Shown in pieces: positions 1 through 5,705 of a stretch of DNA of 39,707 bases. A model generated the notes under the pieces. It was not told the DNA's origin, searched no databases, and saw only the letters and a program-made list of their open reading frames with translations. The stretch is from a virus. The position numbers were made by a program, and so were the translations under genes. The stretch covers positions 1-39,707 of IMG/VR virus record IMGVR_UViG_3300042504_000295. One strand, given 5' to 3'. Each line of letters starts with the position of its first letter. Within the stretch, counting starts at the first letter, position 1.

Positions 1-135
1 CTCGGAAAACGCAGTCATCGCTGTGTTCAAACGTGAACGGGCAACGGTCAGAATTTCCTCGGAACCGCCTTTTGACGAGTTTGGTCCGTTTTTTGCCACA
101 TTTGCTGCGGCTACGATTCCGGTAGTGTCTTTCAT
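1..135 (-). CDS. Portal protein, N-terminal fragment (cut by window edge)
   Basis: The first 45 codons of a P22-type portal protein are read on the minus strand from an ATG at 135; the gene runs off the left edge. The encoded residues are identical to the start of the complete portal gene that begins at 36723, and the DNA of 1-123 is identical to 36589-36711. The ATG overlaps the groES stop codon, as in the complete copy. This is almost certainly not a separate truncated gene but the place where the circular genome was opened; the full protein is described at 34537-36723. Confidence 0.9.
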   Translation of the reverse strand, partial: MKDTTGIVAAANVAKNGPNSSKGGSEEILTVARSRLNTAMTAFSE

Positions 136-380
136 GCGTCAAATACTCCGAGGGTGTGTGATTCCCTCATGACCAGAAGGTTGTCACCCTCGTATTTTAA
201 GTCTTGTCCGATGGAATCACCAAATAGCACCTTGTCGCCGACTTTTACGTCCTTGGCTTCAGGCCCAACGGAGATTACCACACCCGTGCCAGTTTGTTTC
301 TGCCTCAAGAGGATAAACAACTCGTGTTTTTCCATGTCTGGACGCACAATCAGGCAGTCTTGCAGGGCTTGAAGGCTCAT
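132..380 (-). CDS. Phage GroES-like co-chaperonin (left copy)
   Basis: An 82-residue protein with the Cpn10 fold signature: an N-terminal strand with DCLIVRP, a short mobile-loop-like segment near residues 16-30, a G-x-G-V-V-I-S-V-G-P stretch, and the [10 protein letters not shown] motif near residues 46-55, which is typical of GroES. It would cap the host GroEL ring and help fold a large virion protein, as T4 gp31 does for its capsid protein. Its ATG overlaps the stop of the upstream gene (TGATG) and its stop overlaps the portal ATG, so translation is probably coupled. It is nearly identical to the copy at 36720-36968. No GroEL gene is present. Confidence 0.85.
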   Translation of the reverse strand: MSLQALQDCLIVRPDMEKHELFILLRQKQTGTGVVISVGPEAKDVKVGDKVLFGDSIGQDLKYEGDNLLVMRESHTLGVFDA

Positions 381-547
381 TTTTTGGTTTTCATTGTTGG
401 TTTTTTGGCAGGGTTACCGCTACCCGCCGCTTCGCGCTTGACGGAATACGCAATTGCCACGGCCTGCTTTACGGGTTTACCCGCAGACACTTCAGCCTTG
501 ACGTTCTTGCGAAATGCCTCGGGGGATTTTGACTTGACGAGTGGCAT
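377..547 (-). CDS. Small lysine-rich protein, MPLVKS type (left copy)
   Basis: A 56-residue basic protein that starts [15 protein letters not shown] and contains [17 protein letters not shown]. It starts at an ATG overlapping the stop of the upstream gene (TGATG), and its own stop overlaps the groES start. Such short lysine-rich proteins are common next to portal genes in environmental phages, but I know of no proven function. A role in DNA or scaffold binding would be a guess. The right copy (36965-37117) is six residues shorter because of a small in-frame difference near the C terminus. Longer open frames across this stretch are off-frame. Confidence 0.75.
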   Translation of the reverse strand: MPLVKSKSPEAFRKNVKAEVSAGKPVKQAVAIAYSVKREAAGSGNPAKKPTMKTKK

Positions 548-711
548 CACTTCCCCTTGGCAGGCTTTTTCGCAGTCTTGGCCGACTCTTTAAAGTCCTT
601 GGCCGAGGGTGCGCCAGCAGCGCCGGGTTTGCGCATTTTTTCGCCAGAGCCAGCCGCGATGCGTTCGCGTTTGGCGTTGATGTTTGCATACAGTCCAGGT
701 TTTGTAGCCAT
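547..711 (-). CDS. Small basic protein, [11 protein letters not shown] type (left copy)
   Basis: A 54-residue protein starting [18 protein letters not shown], with [10 protein letters not shown] in the middle and a lysine/alanine tail. The start ATG lies two bases after the stop of the preceding gene, with a GGAAG-like ribosome site inside that gene's end. The stop overlaps the next ATG as TGATG. Proteins of this type recur beside terminase and portal genes in many uncultured phages; the function is unknown. Its high positive charge and place in the packaging block suggest contact with DNA or a head protein, but nothing in the sequence proves it. The partner copy is 37117-37281. Confidence 0.75.
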   Translation of the reverse strand: MATKPGLYANINAKRERIAAGSGEKMRKPGAAGAPSAKDFKESAKTAKKPAKGK

Positions 712-713
712 GA

Positions 714-977
714 TTAACACTTCCATCTTTTAAGTGATGCCTTGGCCCGTTCTGCTGGGCCTTTGGCGTTTTTGACAACCCCTTCCATGCGGGCACAGAA
801 CGAATCTTTACGGCCTTGGTCGGCCTTTGTCTTGGGGCTGGGCGCTGGCGCTTTGAGATTCGAGCCAGTAGCTGCGTTGTACTTCGCACGACCCTTTTCT
901 GTCAAGCCTGCGCCCTTGGACACCGGCAGCTTCTCGCCCTTTTTGACGCTTAGAGAGACAGTTTTCTTTGTTGCCAT
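714..977 (-). CDS. Small basic protein, DUF6321-like (left copy)
   Basis: An 87-residue lysine-rich protein starting MATKKTVSLSVKKGEKLP, with the block GAGLTEKGRAKYNAATGSN near residues 22-40 and a conserved end with SFCARM and ASLKRWKC. This pattern resembles the family I know as DUF6321, found in many tailed phages. The start was placed at 977 rather than at upstream in-frame codons because ATG overlaps the stop of the preceding gene as TGATG and the same start is used in the right copy (37547). Two conserved cysteines (in SFCARM and at the C terminus) are the only hint of chemistry. Function unknown. Confidence 0.8.
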   Translation of the reverse strand: MATKKTVSLSVKKGEKLPVSKGAGLTEKGRAKYNAATGSNLKAPAPSPKTKADQGRKDSFCARMEGVVKNAKGPAERAKASLKRWKC

Positions 978-1393
978 CACGCCTTCTTTCGTTGTTGGTA
1001 CGCGCGCTGCGCAATTCGCCCACACTCCCTACATTCTCGCTTAGGCCCGCCGTTTCGTCCACCTGTGGGCCGAACAATTGTGTTTTCAGGCGTAAATTCG
1101 TGGTTGTGTTTGCAATGCGTTAACGCGCTACGCCACCCATAATTGCCTCTTGCGATGTTTTTCCGAAGTGTAACGGGTTCCAAATGATCGGGGTTACAAC
1201 AGTTTCGGGTTTTACAAATGTGGTCTAACGTCATCCCAGCAGGAATAAGACCTTTGTGTGTTTCATACGAAACGCGGTGCATATACCGAGCACCCGCCCG
1301 AGGATACCCGTCGTGTGTCAATGCACCTACCCACAACCAGCAACCATTTAATTGCTTTTCAATTTTGTCAAAAAGCGAAATTTTGCGTGTCAT
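977..1393 (-). CDS. HNH homing-type endonuclease inserted after terL
   Basis: A 138-residue protein with an HNH_3-type core: H39-R, then LDHICKTRNCCNPDHLEPV with D57-H58, N67 and H70. A second zinc-like pattern follows (C94-x-H96-x-H98 and C121-x-x-C124). It would nick or cut DNA. The ATG follows the terL stop directly (TAAATG), and the gene's TGA overlaps the next ATG, so it sits seamlessly in the operon. The right copy of this locus lacks it. It may be a selfish free-standing homing endonuclease, or a packaging partner like the HNH proteins that help terminases of HK97-type phages. The first is favoured because the sister locus does without it. Confidence 0.9.
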   Translation of the reverse strand: MTRKISLFDKIEKQLNGCWLWVGALTHDGYPRAGARYMHRVSYETHKGLIPAGMTLDHICKTRNCCNPDHLEPVTLRKNIARGNYGWRSALTHCKHNHEFTPENTIVRPTGGRNGGPKRECRECGRIAQRAYQQRKKA

Positions 1394-2926
1394 TTAACTT
1401 CCCATCCAACTTGTTCCTACATGGGACGAAGCATAAGCCTTAGTTGAACGGTTGTCAAGTTTATTGTACTCACCCCGGCTTGCGACTGGGTATGAGAAGG
1501 TCAGCGCAATGGCGTCAGCAGCGTCGGGCGACGCCAAGCCACGGGCTTTCATGTCTTTTTTTGACTCCAGAAAAATCGACCCTTTGGAGTCTGGCTTCAT
1601 CATAGGCGAGATTAGGTCAGTTTTCAAGAACCTGTCGTTTGGGATGCTGGCCGACTTCAGCCAGTCGCGCATGTCGCCCCAAATCTGCGCCCTCATGTTG
1701 CCGTACATGGCCGGGTTGCGTGACTTCCAGCCGAAGTTGACACCCTTGATCTTGTAGCGCTGCTCTTTCAGCCGGTCCACGATGCCGGCGCCTAGCCCAC
1801 CCTCGTCGATAAACACCATCGCCGGCTTGAACTCTTCGATCGCCTCAATGACGTACCCGACCACCGTCATGGTGTCGTCGCCGCGGTGCCGAATGATGCG
1901 CGTGATGTCTCGCCCCTGCCGCACCGCAATCACCGTGGCGTCTGCTCCGAACCGCGCCGGGTCCACCCCGATCACGATCGGCGCGCTTGGGTCTTTGTAC
2001 AGGGGCCTGCGCATGGCGTCGTCCACCACCAGGCTGGAGATAAACTGGTCGTCGCCAGCGTTCGGGAACTCGCCGTACACCTCGACGTGCGCCTGTGACG
2101 AGTCCGGCCCGTATTCATCGATGATCTGTTGGTAGACCTGCTTGTCCGTCCCCTCAACCGTGCGTGCGTCCACCACCTTGGTGTTCCAGAACTCGCGCTT
2201 GCTGTGGAACGTCTCGTAGAAGTACCCCGTGTTGCGCCGTGGGTTGGAGAACGCCAGCCAGAACCGGTTCGGGGTGTTCTCTGTAAAGAAACCAGCGGTC
2301 ACCGCCCAAATGGCGTCCGCAATACCGCTGGCCTCGTCGAAGATTACCATCACACCGTCGAAGTTGTGCACACCCGCGTAGGCGTCTGGGTTCTCTTCCG
2401 ACCACAGCCGGCCCTCGACGCCCCAGTAACGGGTGCCCTTTTTCAGGTCGCGCTCGACCAGCTCGGTCAGCCACTTGGCCGGCATGAGCCTGGTGGCGCT
2501 TACCTCAAACCAGTGGCTGTTTAAGGACATGGCCAGCCACTTGGTGATCTCGGCCCATGTGATGCTTCTGAGCTGGCTTTCTGAGTTGGCCGACACGATC
2601 GTGGTCGAGCCGATGCGGGTGGACAGCATCCAGATCACGATCCATGAGACCAGTGCCGATTTGCCGATACCGCGCCCGCTACTCACCGCGTGGCGTAGGG
2701 TGTTGAAGTCCAGCTTACCCTTGTTCTGCTTGATGTGATCGCCGATCTGCTGGAGCACCTCGCGCTGCCATTTGCGCGGCCCCGAGAAGTGTTCCAGCGG
2801 TGTGCCCTTGACGCCCCACGGGAACGTGTACAGCACAAACGCCAGTGGGTTGTCCTTGTACTGTGGCGACCAGAGCCTGGCCATCAACTCTTGTTCGTCT
2901 TCGGCCGAATAGATGGTGGTTTGCAT
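1394..2926 (-). CDS. terL: Terminase large subunit (left copy)
   Basis: A 510-residue packaging motor. The ATPase domain has a Walker A motif GRGIGKS at residues 84-90 and a Walker B VMVIFDE at 192-198. The C-terminal RNase H-like nuclease has VDPARFGAD (D322, D329), the IDEGG motif (D374) and the late aspartates in SPDAADAI (D468, D471). It pumps DNA into the procapsid through the portal and cuts the concatemer. The start ATG overlaps the TerS stop (TAATG). It is about 80 percent identical by eye to the second copy at 37547-39073; the linker before the shared C-terminal SWMGS differs most. Confidence 0.97.
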   Translation of the reverse strand: MQTTIYSAEDEQELMARLWSPQYKDNPLAFVLYTFPWGVKGTPLEHFSGPRKWQREVLQQIGDHIKQNKGKLDFNTLRHAVSSGRGIGKSALVSWIVIWMLSTRIGSTTIVSANSESQLRSITWAEITKWLAMSLNSHWFEVSATRLMPAKWLTELVERDLKKGTRYWGVEGRLWSEENPDAYAGVHNFDGVMVIFDEASGIADAIWAVTAGFFTENTPNRFWLAFSNPRRNTGYFYETFHSKREFWNTKVVDARTVEGTDKQVYQQIIDEYGPDSSQAHVEVYGEFPNAGDDQFISSLVVDDAMRRPLYKDPSAPIVIGVDPARFGADATVIAVRQGRDITRIIRHRGDDTMTVVGYVIEAIEEFKPAMVFIDEGGLGAGIVDRLKEQRYKIKGVNFGWKSRNPAMYGNMRAQIWGDMRDWLKSASIPNDRFLKTDLISPMMKPDSKGSIFLESKKDMKARGLASPDAADAIALTFSYPVASRGEYNKLDNRSTKAYASSHVGTSWMGS

Positions 2927-3393
2927 TAGGCGCTTTGTTTGTGTGGGGCCAGTCTGGCTTGAAGCGCTGGCATGGTCGTAGACGAGGGCTCGTGTGCAAT
3001 CACATCCACCACGTCGGCGGCGCGGCGCTCGGCTTCGGCCAGTGCACCAAGAATACTGATCTGTTGGTTGACGTCGACCGTGATGGCCTGCTTGGCTACC
3101 CAGCCGTGGACGTTTTGCAGAATAGCCAGGCTGGCCTTGGCGTCGCCCTCTTCAGCTGCTTTGTGCAGCTGTTGGGACGCAAGCAGCTCCCCGTCGGCGC
3201 GGCCTTTTTGTTCGGCCAGCTGCGCCACTCTATCTAACTCGCACAACTGCCGGTAGGCGGTGGGCACCATGCCTGCTGCTAACGCCAGGTTGTCGCCCTT
3301 CAACCCAAGCTTGGCTGCGTCGTAGATGCGGTTAAGCACCGCCTCGGTGGCGCGCACTTCATTGATGACAAGTGGCAGTGAATGAAAACTCAT
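2926..3393 (-). CDS. Probable terminase small subunit
   Basis: A 155-residue protein directly upstream of terL, with overlapping stop and start codons. The N-terminal part (about residues 15-55) is helical and HTH-like (EAVLNRIYDAAKLG, then NLALAAGMVPTAYRQL), followed by a long helical segment with A-E-Q-K-G-R-A-D and A-K-A-S-L-A-I-L-Q. This is the layout of TerS proteins that recognise phage DNA and hand it to TerL. The call rests on position, size and helix pattern rather than on a diagnostic motif. The ATG at 3393 has no clear Shine-Dalgarno site, so the true start may be further inside. The right terminase copy has no such gene beside it. Confidence 0.7.
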   Translation of the reverse strand: MSFHSLPLVINEVRATEAVLNRIYDAAKLGLKGDNLALAAGMVPTAYRQLCELDRVAQLAEQKGRADGELLASQQLHKAAEEGDAKASLAILQNVHGWVAKQAITVDVNQQISILGALAEAERRAADVVDVIAHEPSSTTMPALQARLAPHKQSA

Positions 3394-3524
3394 AGATGTA
3401 TGGCCGCGTGGATGCGTGCGTGCATCTTATATTAAAAAAATAAAAATTGTTGCTGAACGCTACGCTACCGTTGACCGGTCCGCTCGGCCCTTCCCCTCCC
3501 CCCTCCAGCTCAAACCACCATGCA

Positions 3525-3572
3525 GTTAGTGTGTGCTTACTAACATTTTGTGGACAATGTGGACAGTCCACA
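3525..3572. repeat. Compound repeat module 1 (GTTAGT/ACTAAC plus TGTGGAC boxes)
   Basis: GTTAGT at 3525-3530 and ACTAAC at 3539-3544 form an inverted repeat with an 8-base spacer. Three bases later, at 3548-3572, come two direct TGTGGACA units at 9-bp period and then an inverted GTCCACA, so that TGTGGAC-A-GTCCACA (3558-3572) is a perfect palindrome. The whole 25-bp block 3548-3572 recurs exactly at 3651-3675. Confidence 0.85.
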
Positions 3573-3594
3573 ATCAGCCGTCAACCCAAACTGC

Positions 3595-3630
3595 ATGCAT
3601 GTACGTTTATACAGTACTGTATGCATGTAC
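3595..3630. repeat. 12-bp palindrome flanked by 10-bp direct repeats
   Basis: TACAGTACTGTA at 3610-3621 is a perfect palindrome. ATGCATGTAC occurs at 3595-3604 and again at 3621-3630, bracketing it. The arrangement looks like a binding site for a dimeric regulator, lying between the two compound repeat modules. No regulator with a recognisable DNA-binding domain could be tied to it. Confidence 0.7.
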
Positions 3631-3650
3631 ATCACTGTATGAACTGTGGT

Positions 3651-3696
3651 TTGTGGACAATGTGGACAGTCCACATTTAGGTTAGTGCCTACTAAC
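3651..3696. repeat. Compound repeat module 2 (mirror order of module 1)
   Basis: The 25-bp block at 3651-3675 is identical to 3548-3572. It is followed by GTTAGT (3681-3686) and ACTAAC (3691-3696), with a 4-base spacer. The same two elements occur as in module 1 but in the opposite order. Confidence 0.85.
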
Positions 3697-3729
3697 TTAA
3701 ACTTGGCGCCAGAGTTCGCGGCCGGCGAG

Positions 3730-3756
3730 TGTGGACAATGTGGACCATTTGGACAA
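3730..3756 (+). repeat. Three tandem 9-bp iterons
   Basis: TGTGGACAA, TGTGGACCA and TTTGGACAA stand head to tail without spacer at 3730-3738, 3739-3747 and 3748-3756. An AT-rich run follows from 3757 to about 3820. Tandem boxes next to AT-rich DNA resemble the DnaA-box/unwinding-element layout of replication origins. Confidence 0.8.
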
Positions 3757-3825
3757 GCAATTAAATTCGCTGGACCCTAATTGCCTATTTTTTAAGCACT
3801 TATTTTCTGTTAACTGTAATTCTCA

Positions 3826-3843
3826 TAGTCCACAATATCCACA
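3826..3843 (-). repeat. Two tandem DnaA-box-like 9-mers
   Basis: TAGTCCACA (3826-3834) and ATATCCACA (3835-3843) are adjacent. The second differs by one base from the enteric DnaA box TTATCCACA. They lie in the opposite orientation to the iterons at 3730-3756, on the other side of the AT-rich stretch. Confidence 0.7.
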
Positions 3844-3877
3844 AACAGCTCAAACCCGCATTCCCATTGGCCGCGCA

Positions 3878-3951
3878 TGTGGACACCGGCCGCGCTTTCA
3901 CGCCGTCCACAATCAATCCACCGCGTCCACAGTTACAAATTGTTACAAATT
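3878..3951. repeat. Further degenerate GTCCACA boxes and a 10-bp tandem repeat
   Basis: TGTGGACAC (3878-3886), CCGTCCACA (3903-3911) and GCGTCCACA (3923-3931) extend the box array. They are followed at once by GTTACAAATT twice in perfect tandem (3932-3941 and 3942-3951). This lies immediately upstream of the early promoter, so proteins bound here could control it. Confidence 0.7.
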
Positions 3952-3966
3952 CTTTTGCAACAACGC

Positions 3967-3994
3967 TTGACAATGGGCGGAAATCACTTACAAT
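3967..3994 (+). promoter_or_regulatory. Strong sigma70-type early promoter
   Basis: TTGACA at 3967-3972 and TACAAT at 3989-3994 are separated by 16 bp: a perfect -35 and a one-mismatch -10. It points to the plus-strand operon that begins at 4027, leaving a leader of about 25-30 bases with an AGGAAC ribosome site. Host RNA polymerase should recognise it, which fits the absence of a phage RNA polymerase gene. Confidence 0.75.
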
Positions 3995-4026
3995 AGATAC
4001 ATCATCAACCAATCAGGAACTACTGT

Positions 4027-4191
4027 ATGAACGACGCAATCAAAGCTTACATCTACGCACGCACGCAGCAGCAGCTGCGCCCCATTGACGCGTGCACCGA
4101 CGCCGCGCAGTATCACGGCGTCAAAGTCGCTGCGTTAGCAGCTGCGCTGATCGCTGCTGACATCGACGCCGCGCGCCTGTCTCTGATTTGA
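4027..4191 (+). CDS. Small early protein, 54 residues, unknown
   Basis: The first gene after the early promoter. The ATG follows AGGAAC at a good distance. The product starts MNDAIKAYIYARTQQQLRP and is helical, rich in alanine and glutamine in its first third, with an alanine-rich second half (VAALAAALIAADIDAARLSLI) that could form an amphipathic helix. I do not recognise a family. First-expressed small phage proteins often bind host regulators, but nothing in this sequence shows that directly. The long frame that starts earlier, near 3867, crosses the promoter and is rejected. Confidence 0.65.
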   Translation: MNDAIKAYIYARTQQQLRPIDACTDAAQYHGVKVAALAAALIAADIDAARLSLI

Positions 4192-4235
4192 AAACCCCAA
4201 AAACCGTAGATCTCATTTTTTCGGAGTATTACCCC

Positions 4236-4556
4236 ATGAAAAACGCACTACTCACGCCTGACGGTTATTTTTTCGAGCAATTGCCTAATGGCATGTTTAC
4301 CGACGGCGACATGACGTTCAACTATGACATGTCAAACGACATGCGCGGCGTCATATGGCAAAACATGGACGGCCAATATTGCGCCGACGGCGACGGCATG
4401 GTTGTCGCTGCGCACGACGGCGACGCGTGGGTTGTCACCGATCAGGGCGACGTTATCGGCGCGTTTGACACCCTGCGCGCGGCCATTATGTGCGCGCAGC
4501 AGCAGCTCGCCACCAATTACCCGGAAATCTACGAAAACCATGTGGGGGAATTATGA
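4236..4556 (+). CDS. Early protein, 106 residues, unknown
   Basis: The start is placed at ATG 4236 because CGGAG lies about ten bases upstream; a longer frame from a TTG at 4188 would overlap the previous stop and lacks a ribosome site. The product begins MKNALLTPDGYFFEQLPNGM and is acidic, with many D-G and G-D turns (GDGMVVAAHDGDAWVVTDQGD near residues 53-73), which suggests small beta repeats. The C-terminal third looks helical (LRAAIMCAQQQLA). No catalytic motif is visible. Its stop overlaps the start of the next gene (ATGA), so the two are probably coupled. Confidence 0.75.
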   Translation: MKNALLTPDGYFFEQLPNGMFTDGDMTFNYDMSNDMRGVIWQNMDGQYCADGDGMVVAAHDGDAWVVTDQGDVIGAFDTLRAAIMCAQQQLATNYPEIYENHVGEL

Positions 4557-4648
4557 AAGACAAAATTCTAGACATCCTGGCCGTGCTGGCCATCGCGGCC
4601 GCGCTGCTTGTATGCGCGCTGGCCTACTTCGACGTCTTAACCAAATAA
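4553..4648 (+). CDS. 31-residue single-pass membrane peptide
   Basis: An ATG overlapping the preceding stop as ATGA, with GGGGGAA just upstream, opens a frame encoding MKDKILDILAVLAIAAALL followed by VCALAYFDVLTK. The charged ends around a hydrophobic core of about 20 residues indicate one transmembrane helix. The gene fills the gap before the next start at 4659. Small membrane peptides of this kind can act as inhibitors, antiholins or superinfection factors; which of these applies cannot be told from sequence. Confidence 0.65.
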   Translation: MKDKILDILAVLAIAAALLVCALAYFDVLTK

Positions 4649-4658
4649 GGGGCATCAC

Positions 4659-5414
4659 ATGACAAACAAATTTTTGGGTTTTATTGCGTATGAGGGACCG
4701 TCCGAAATCGACGGCGCGCCTATTGTGGTGATCGTCAACAAAATCGACAGCGACAGCGAAAACGAAAAGACCGGCGCGCTTGTACAGACGTTTATTATCC
4801 GGTCCGACGTTTCACCGGTCGAAGCGCTTAAGACCGGCGACGACGTGAGCATTTGTGGCGATTGTGTGCACCGGCCAATTGTGGCCAGCGAAACCGGCGA
4901 AGCGCCGTGCTACGTTAACGTCGGTCGTTCGGTTTTGTCGGTGTTTAACGCGTATAAACGCGGCCGCTATACAAAAGCGGACCCGGCCACAATCGCGCGC
5001 GCTTTGGCCGGCAAAATTGTCCGGCTTGGCACCTATGGGGACCCTTTCGCTGCGCCGGTCCGCATGTGGTCACAAATCACACGCTACGCGGCCGGACGTC
5101 GGGGCTATACGCACCAATGGCAAAACGCCAAATTTGACGCCAGCGCGTGGTCGCCGTTGGTGATGGCCAGCGCGGACACAATCGAACAGGCCGCGCTGGC
5201 CAATTTGCTTGGCATGCGCGTTTTCCGCGTGTCTGTCGGTGTGGACAAACAAGCGGGCGAAGTTATCTGTCCGGCCAGCGCAGAGGGCGGCCGTCGGTCC
5301 ACATGTGCCAAATGCACACTCTGCGCCGGTACATCGATTCAAGCGCGAGACGTGGTGATCGCTGATCACGCTAGCGGCCATCAAAAGCGCGTTATTCGTT
5401 TGGCCAGCGTCTGA
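4659..5414 (+). CDS. Conserved early phage protein of 251 residues, function unknown
   Basis: The ATG lies seven bases after AGGGG. The protein begins MTNKFLGFIAYEGPSEIDGAPIV, continues with a segment T-G-A-L-V-Q-T-F-I-I-R near residues 41-51 and a cysteine pair in ICGDCVHRP (about residues 65-73), then CYVNVG and a KRGRY stretch. Near the C terminus there is a second cysteine cluster (C-P-A-S, CAKCTLC). I have seen this overall pattern in uncharacterised phage proteins; paired CxxC motifs suggest a structural zinc site. It is the largest early gene. Its DNA is unusually dense in GGCC and CGGTCC-like words. Confidence 0.8.
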   Translation: MTNKFLGFIAYEGPSEIDGAPIVVIVNKIDSDSENEKTGALVQTFIIRSDVSPVEALKTGDDVSICGDCVHRPIVASETGEAPCYVNVGRSVLSVFNAYKRGRYTKADPATIARALAGKIVRLGTYGDPFAAPVRMWSQITRYAAGRRGYTHQWQNAKFDASAWSPLVMASADTIEQAALANLLGMRVFRVSVGVDKQAGEVICPASAEGGRRSTCAKCTLCAGTSIQARDVVIADHASGHQKRVIRLASV

Positions 5415-5474
5415 TTTTCAGTGTCTGGCCATGTGGCCAGACGCGGACAATTCGTCCGGCTAAAGGGGCAAAAC

Positions 5475-5705
5475 ATGAGCAAATTTTCTGTAGGCGATCG
5501 CGTCGCATTTGCGCGCGCCGTGGTCCGACGTCTTGGCCACGATAAACCGACGGCCGATGCGCGCGGCCGCGTGGTGGCCATCGATGGCCGCGTGGTGGCC
5601 GTCGATTTTGGCCGGACCATGGTCCGCGCGGACGGCGAGACGGTCCGGTATGTACCGGCCGCAAATTTAACCCGCGTTTTTGATAATGGGGTAGTTTATG
5701 AATAG
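5475..5705 (+). CDS. Small beta-barrel (KOW/SH3-like) early protein
   Basis: The start ATG at 5475 has AAAGGGG at the right spacing; a start at 5421 would lack one. The 76-residue product begins MSKFSVGDRVAFARAVVRR and carries R-G-R-V-V-A-I-D-G-R-V-V-A-V-D followed by a V-P-A-A-N-L-T-R-V end. The S-V-G-D-R-V opening and alternating valines resemble small SH3/KOW-like barrels common in phages. The gene contains a near-perfect tandem duplication of 21 bp (5565-5606). The last bases overlap the next start. Confidence 0.7.
   Translation: MSKFSVGDRVAFARAVVRRLGHDKPTADARGRVVAIDGRVVAVDFGRTMVRADGETVRYVPAANLTRVFDNGVVYE
5565..5606 (+). repeat. Tandem 21-bp duplication inside a coding region
   Basis: Two 21-bp units, 5565-5585 and 5586-5606, differ at one base. 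Each contains two GGCC words and encodes G-R-V-V-A-(I/V)-D. The reading frame is preserved, so the encoded strand-turn unit is simply doubled. Confidence 0.9.

Larger units (their letters stand above)
1..2926. repeat. Left copy of a diverged duplicated segment (portal start to terminase)
   Basis: This segment matches 36589-39073 in gene order and sequence. Identity is complete over the first 123 bp, stays high through groES and the three small basic genes, and falls to roughly 80 percent protein identity (by eye) in the terminase. The left copy has one additional gene, the HNH endonuclease at 977-1393. Similarity ends at the terminase start codon. Falling identity away from a perfect 123-bp match suits a contig that closed a circle and then ran into a related strain, or a recombinant junction between two lineages. 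Confidence 0.9.
3394..4026. promoter_or_regulatory. Divergent control region, candidate replication origin / operator array
   Basis: This 633-bp gene-free stretch separates the leftward late operon from the rightward early operon. It contains at least five clusters of 9-bp elements of the type TGTGGACAA or its complement TTGTCCACA, two GTTAGT/ACTAAC inverted repeats, a 12-bp palindrome, a perfect 10-bp tandem repeat, AT-rich runs (3426-3450, 3757-3820) and a strong promoter at 3967-3994. TTGTCCACA equals the DnaA box described for high-GC Gram-positive bacteria and differs by one base from the enteric TTATCCACA. Clustering of such boxes beside AT-rich DNA is what origins look like. A repressor operator array is the main alternative. 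Confidence 0.6.

Noticed and set aside
492-689. Open frame of 65 codons overlapping the small basic genes
   Set aside because: The frames at 377-547 and 547-711 have coupled starts and near-identical copies at the right end, whereas this frame is merely off-register.
3394-4026. CRISPR-like array in the repeated control region
   Set aside because: Repeats are 9-25 bp, irregularly spaced, on both strands, and no cas genes exist in the window.
3867-4088. Plus-strand frame across the early promoter
   Set aside because: It covers the -35 and -10 boxes, has no ribosome site, and competes with the better start at 4027.
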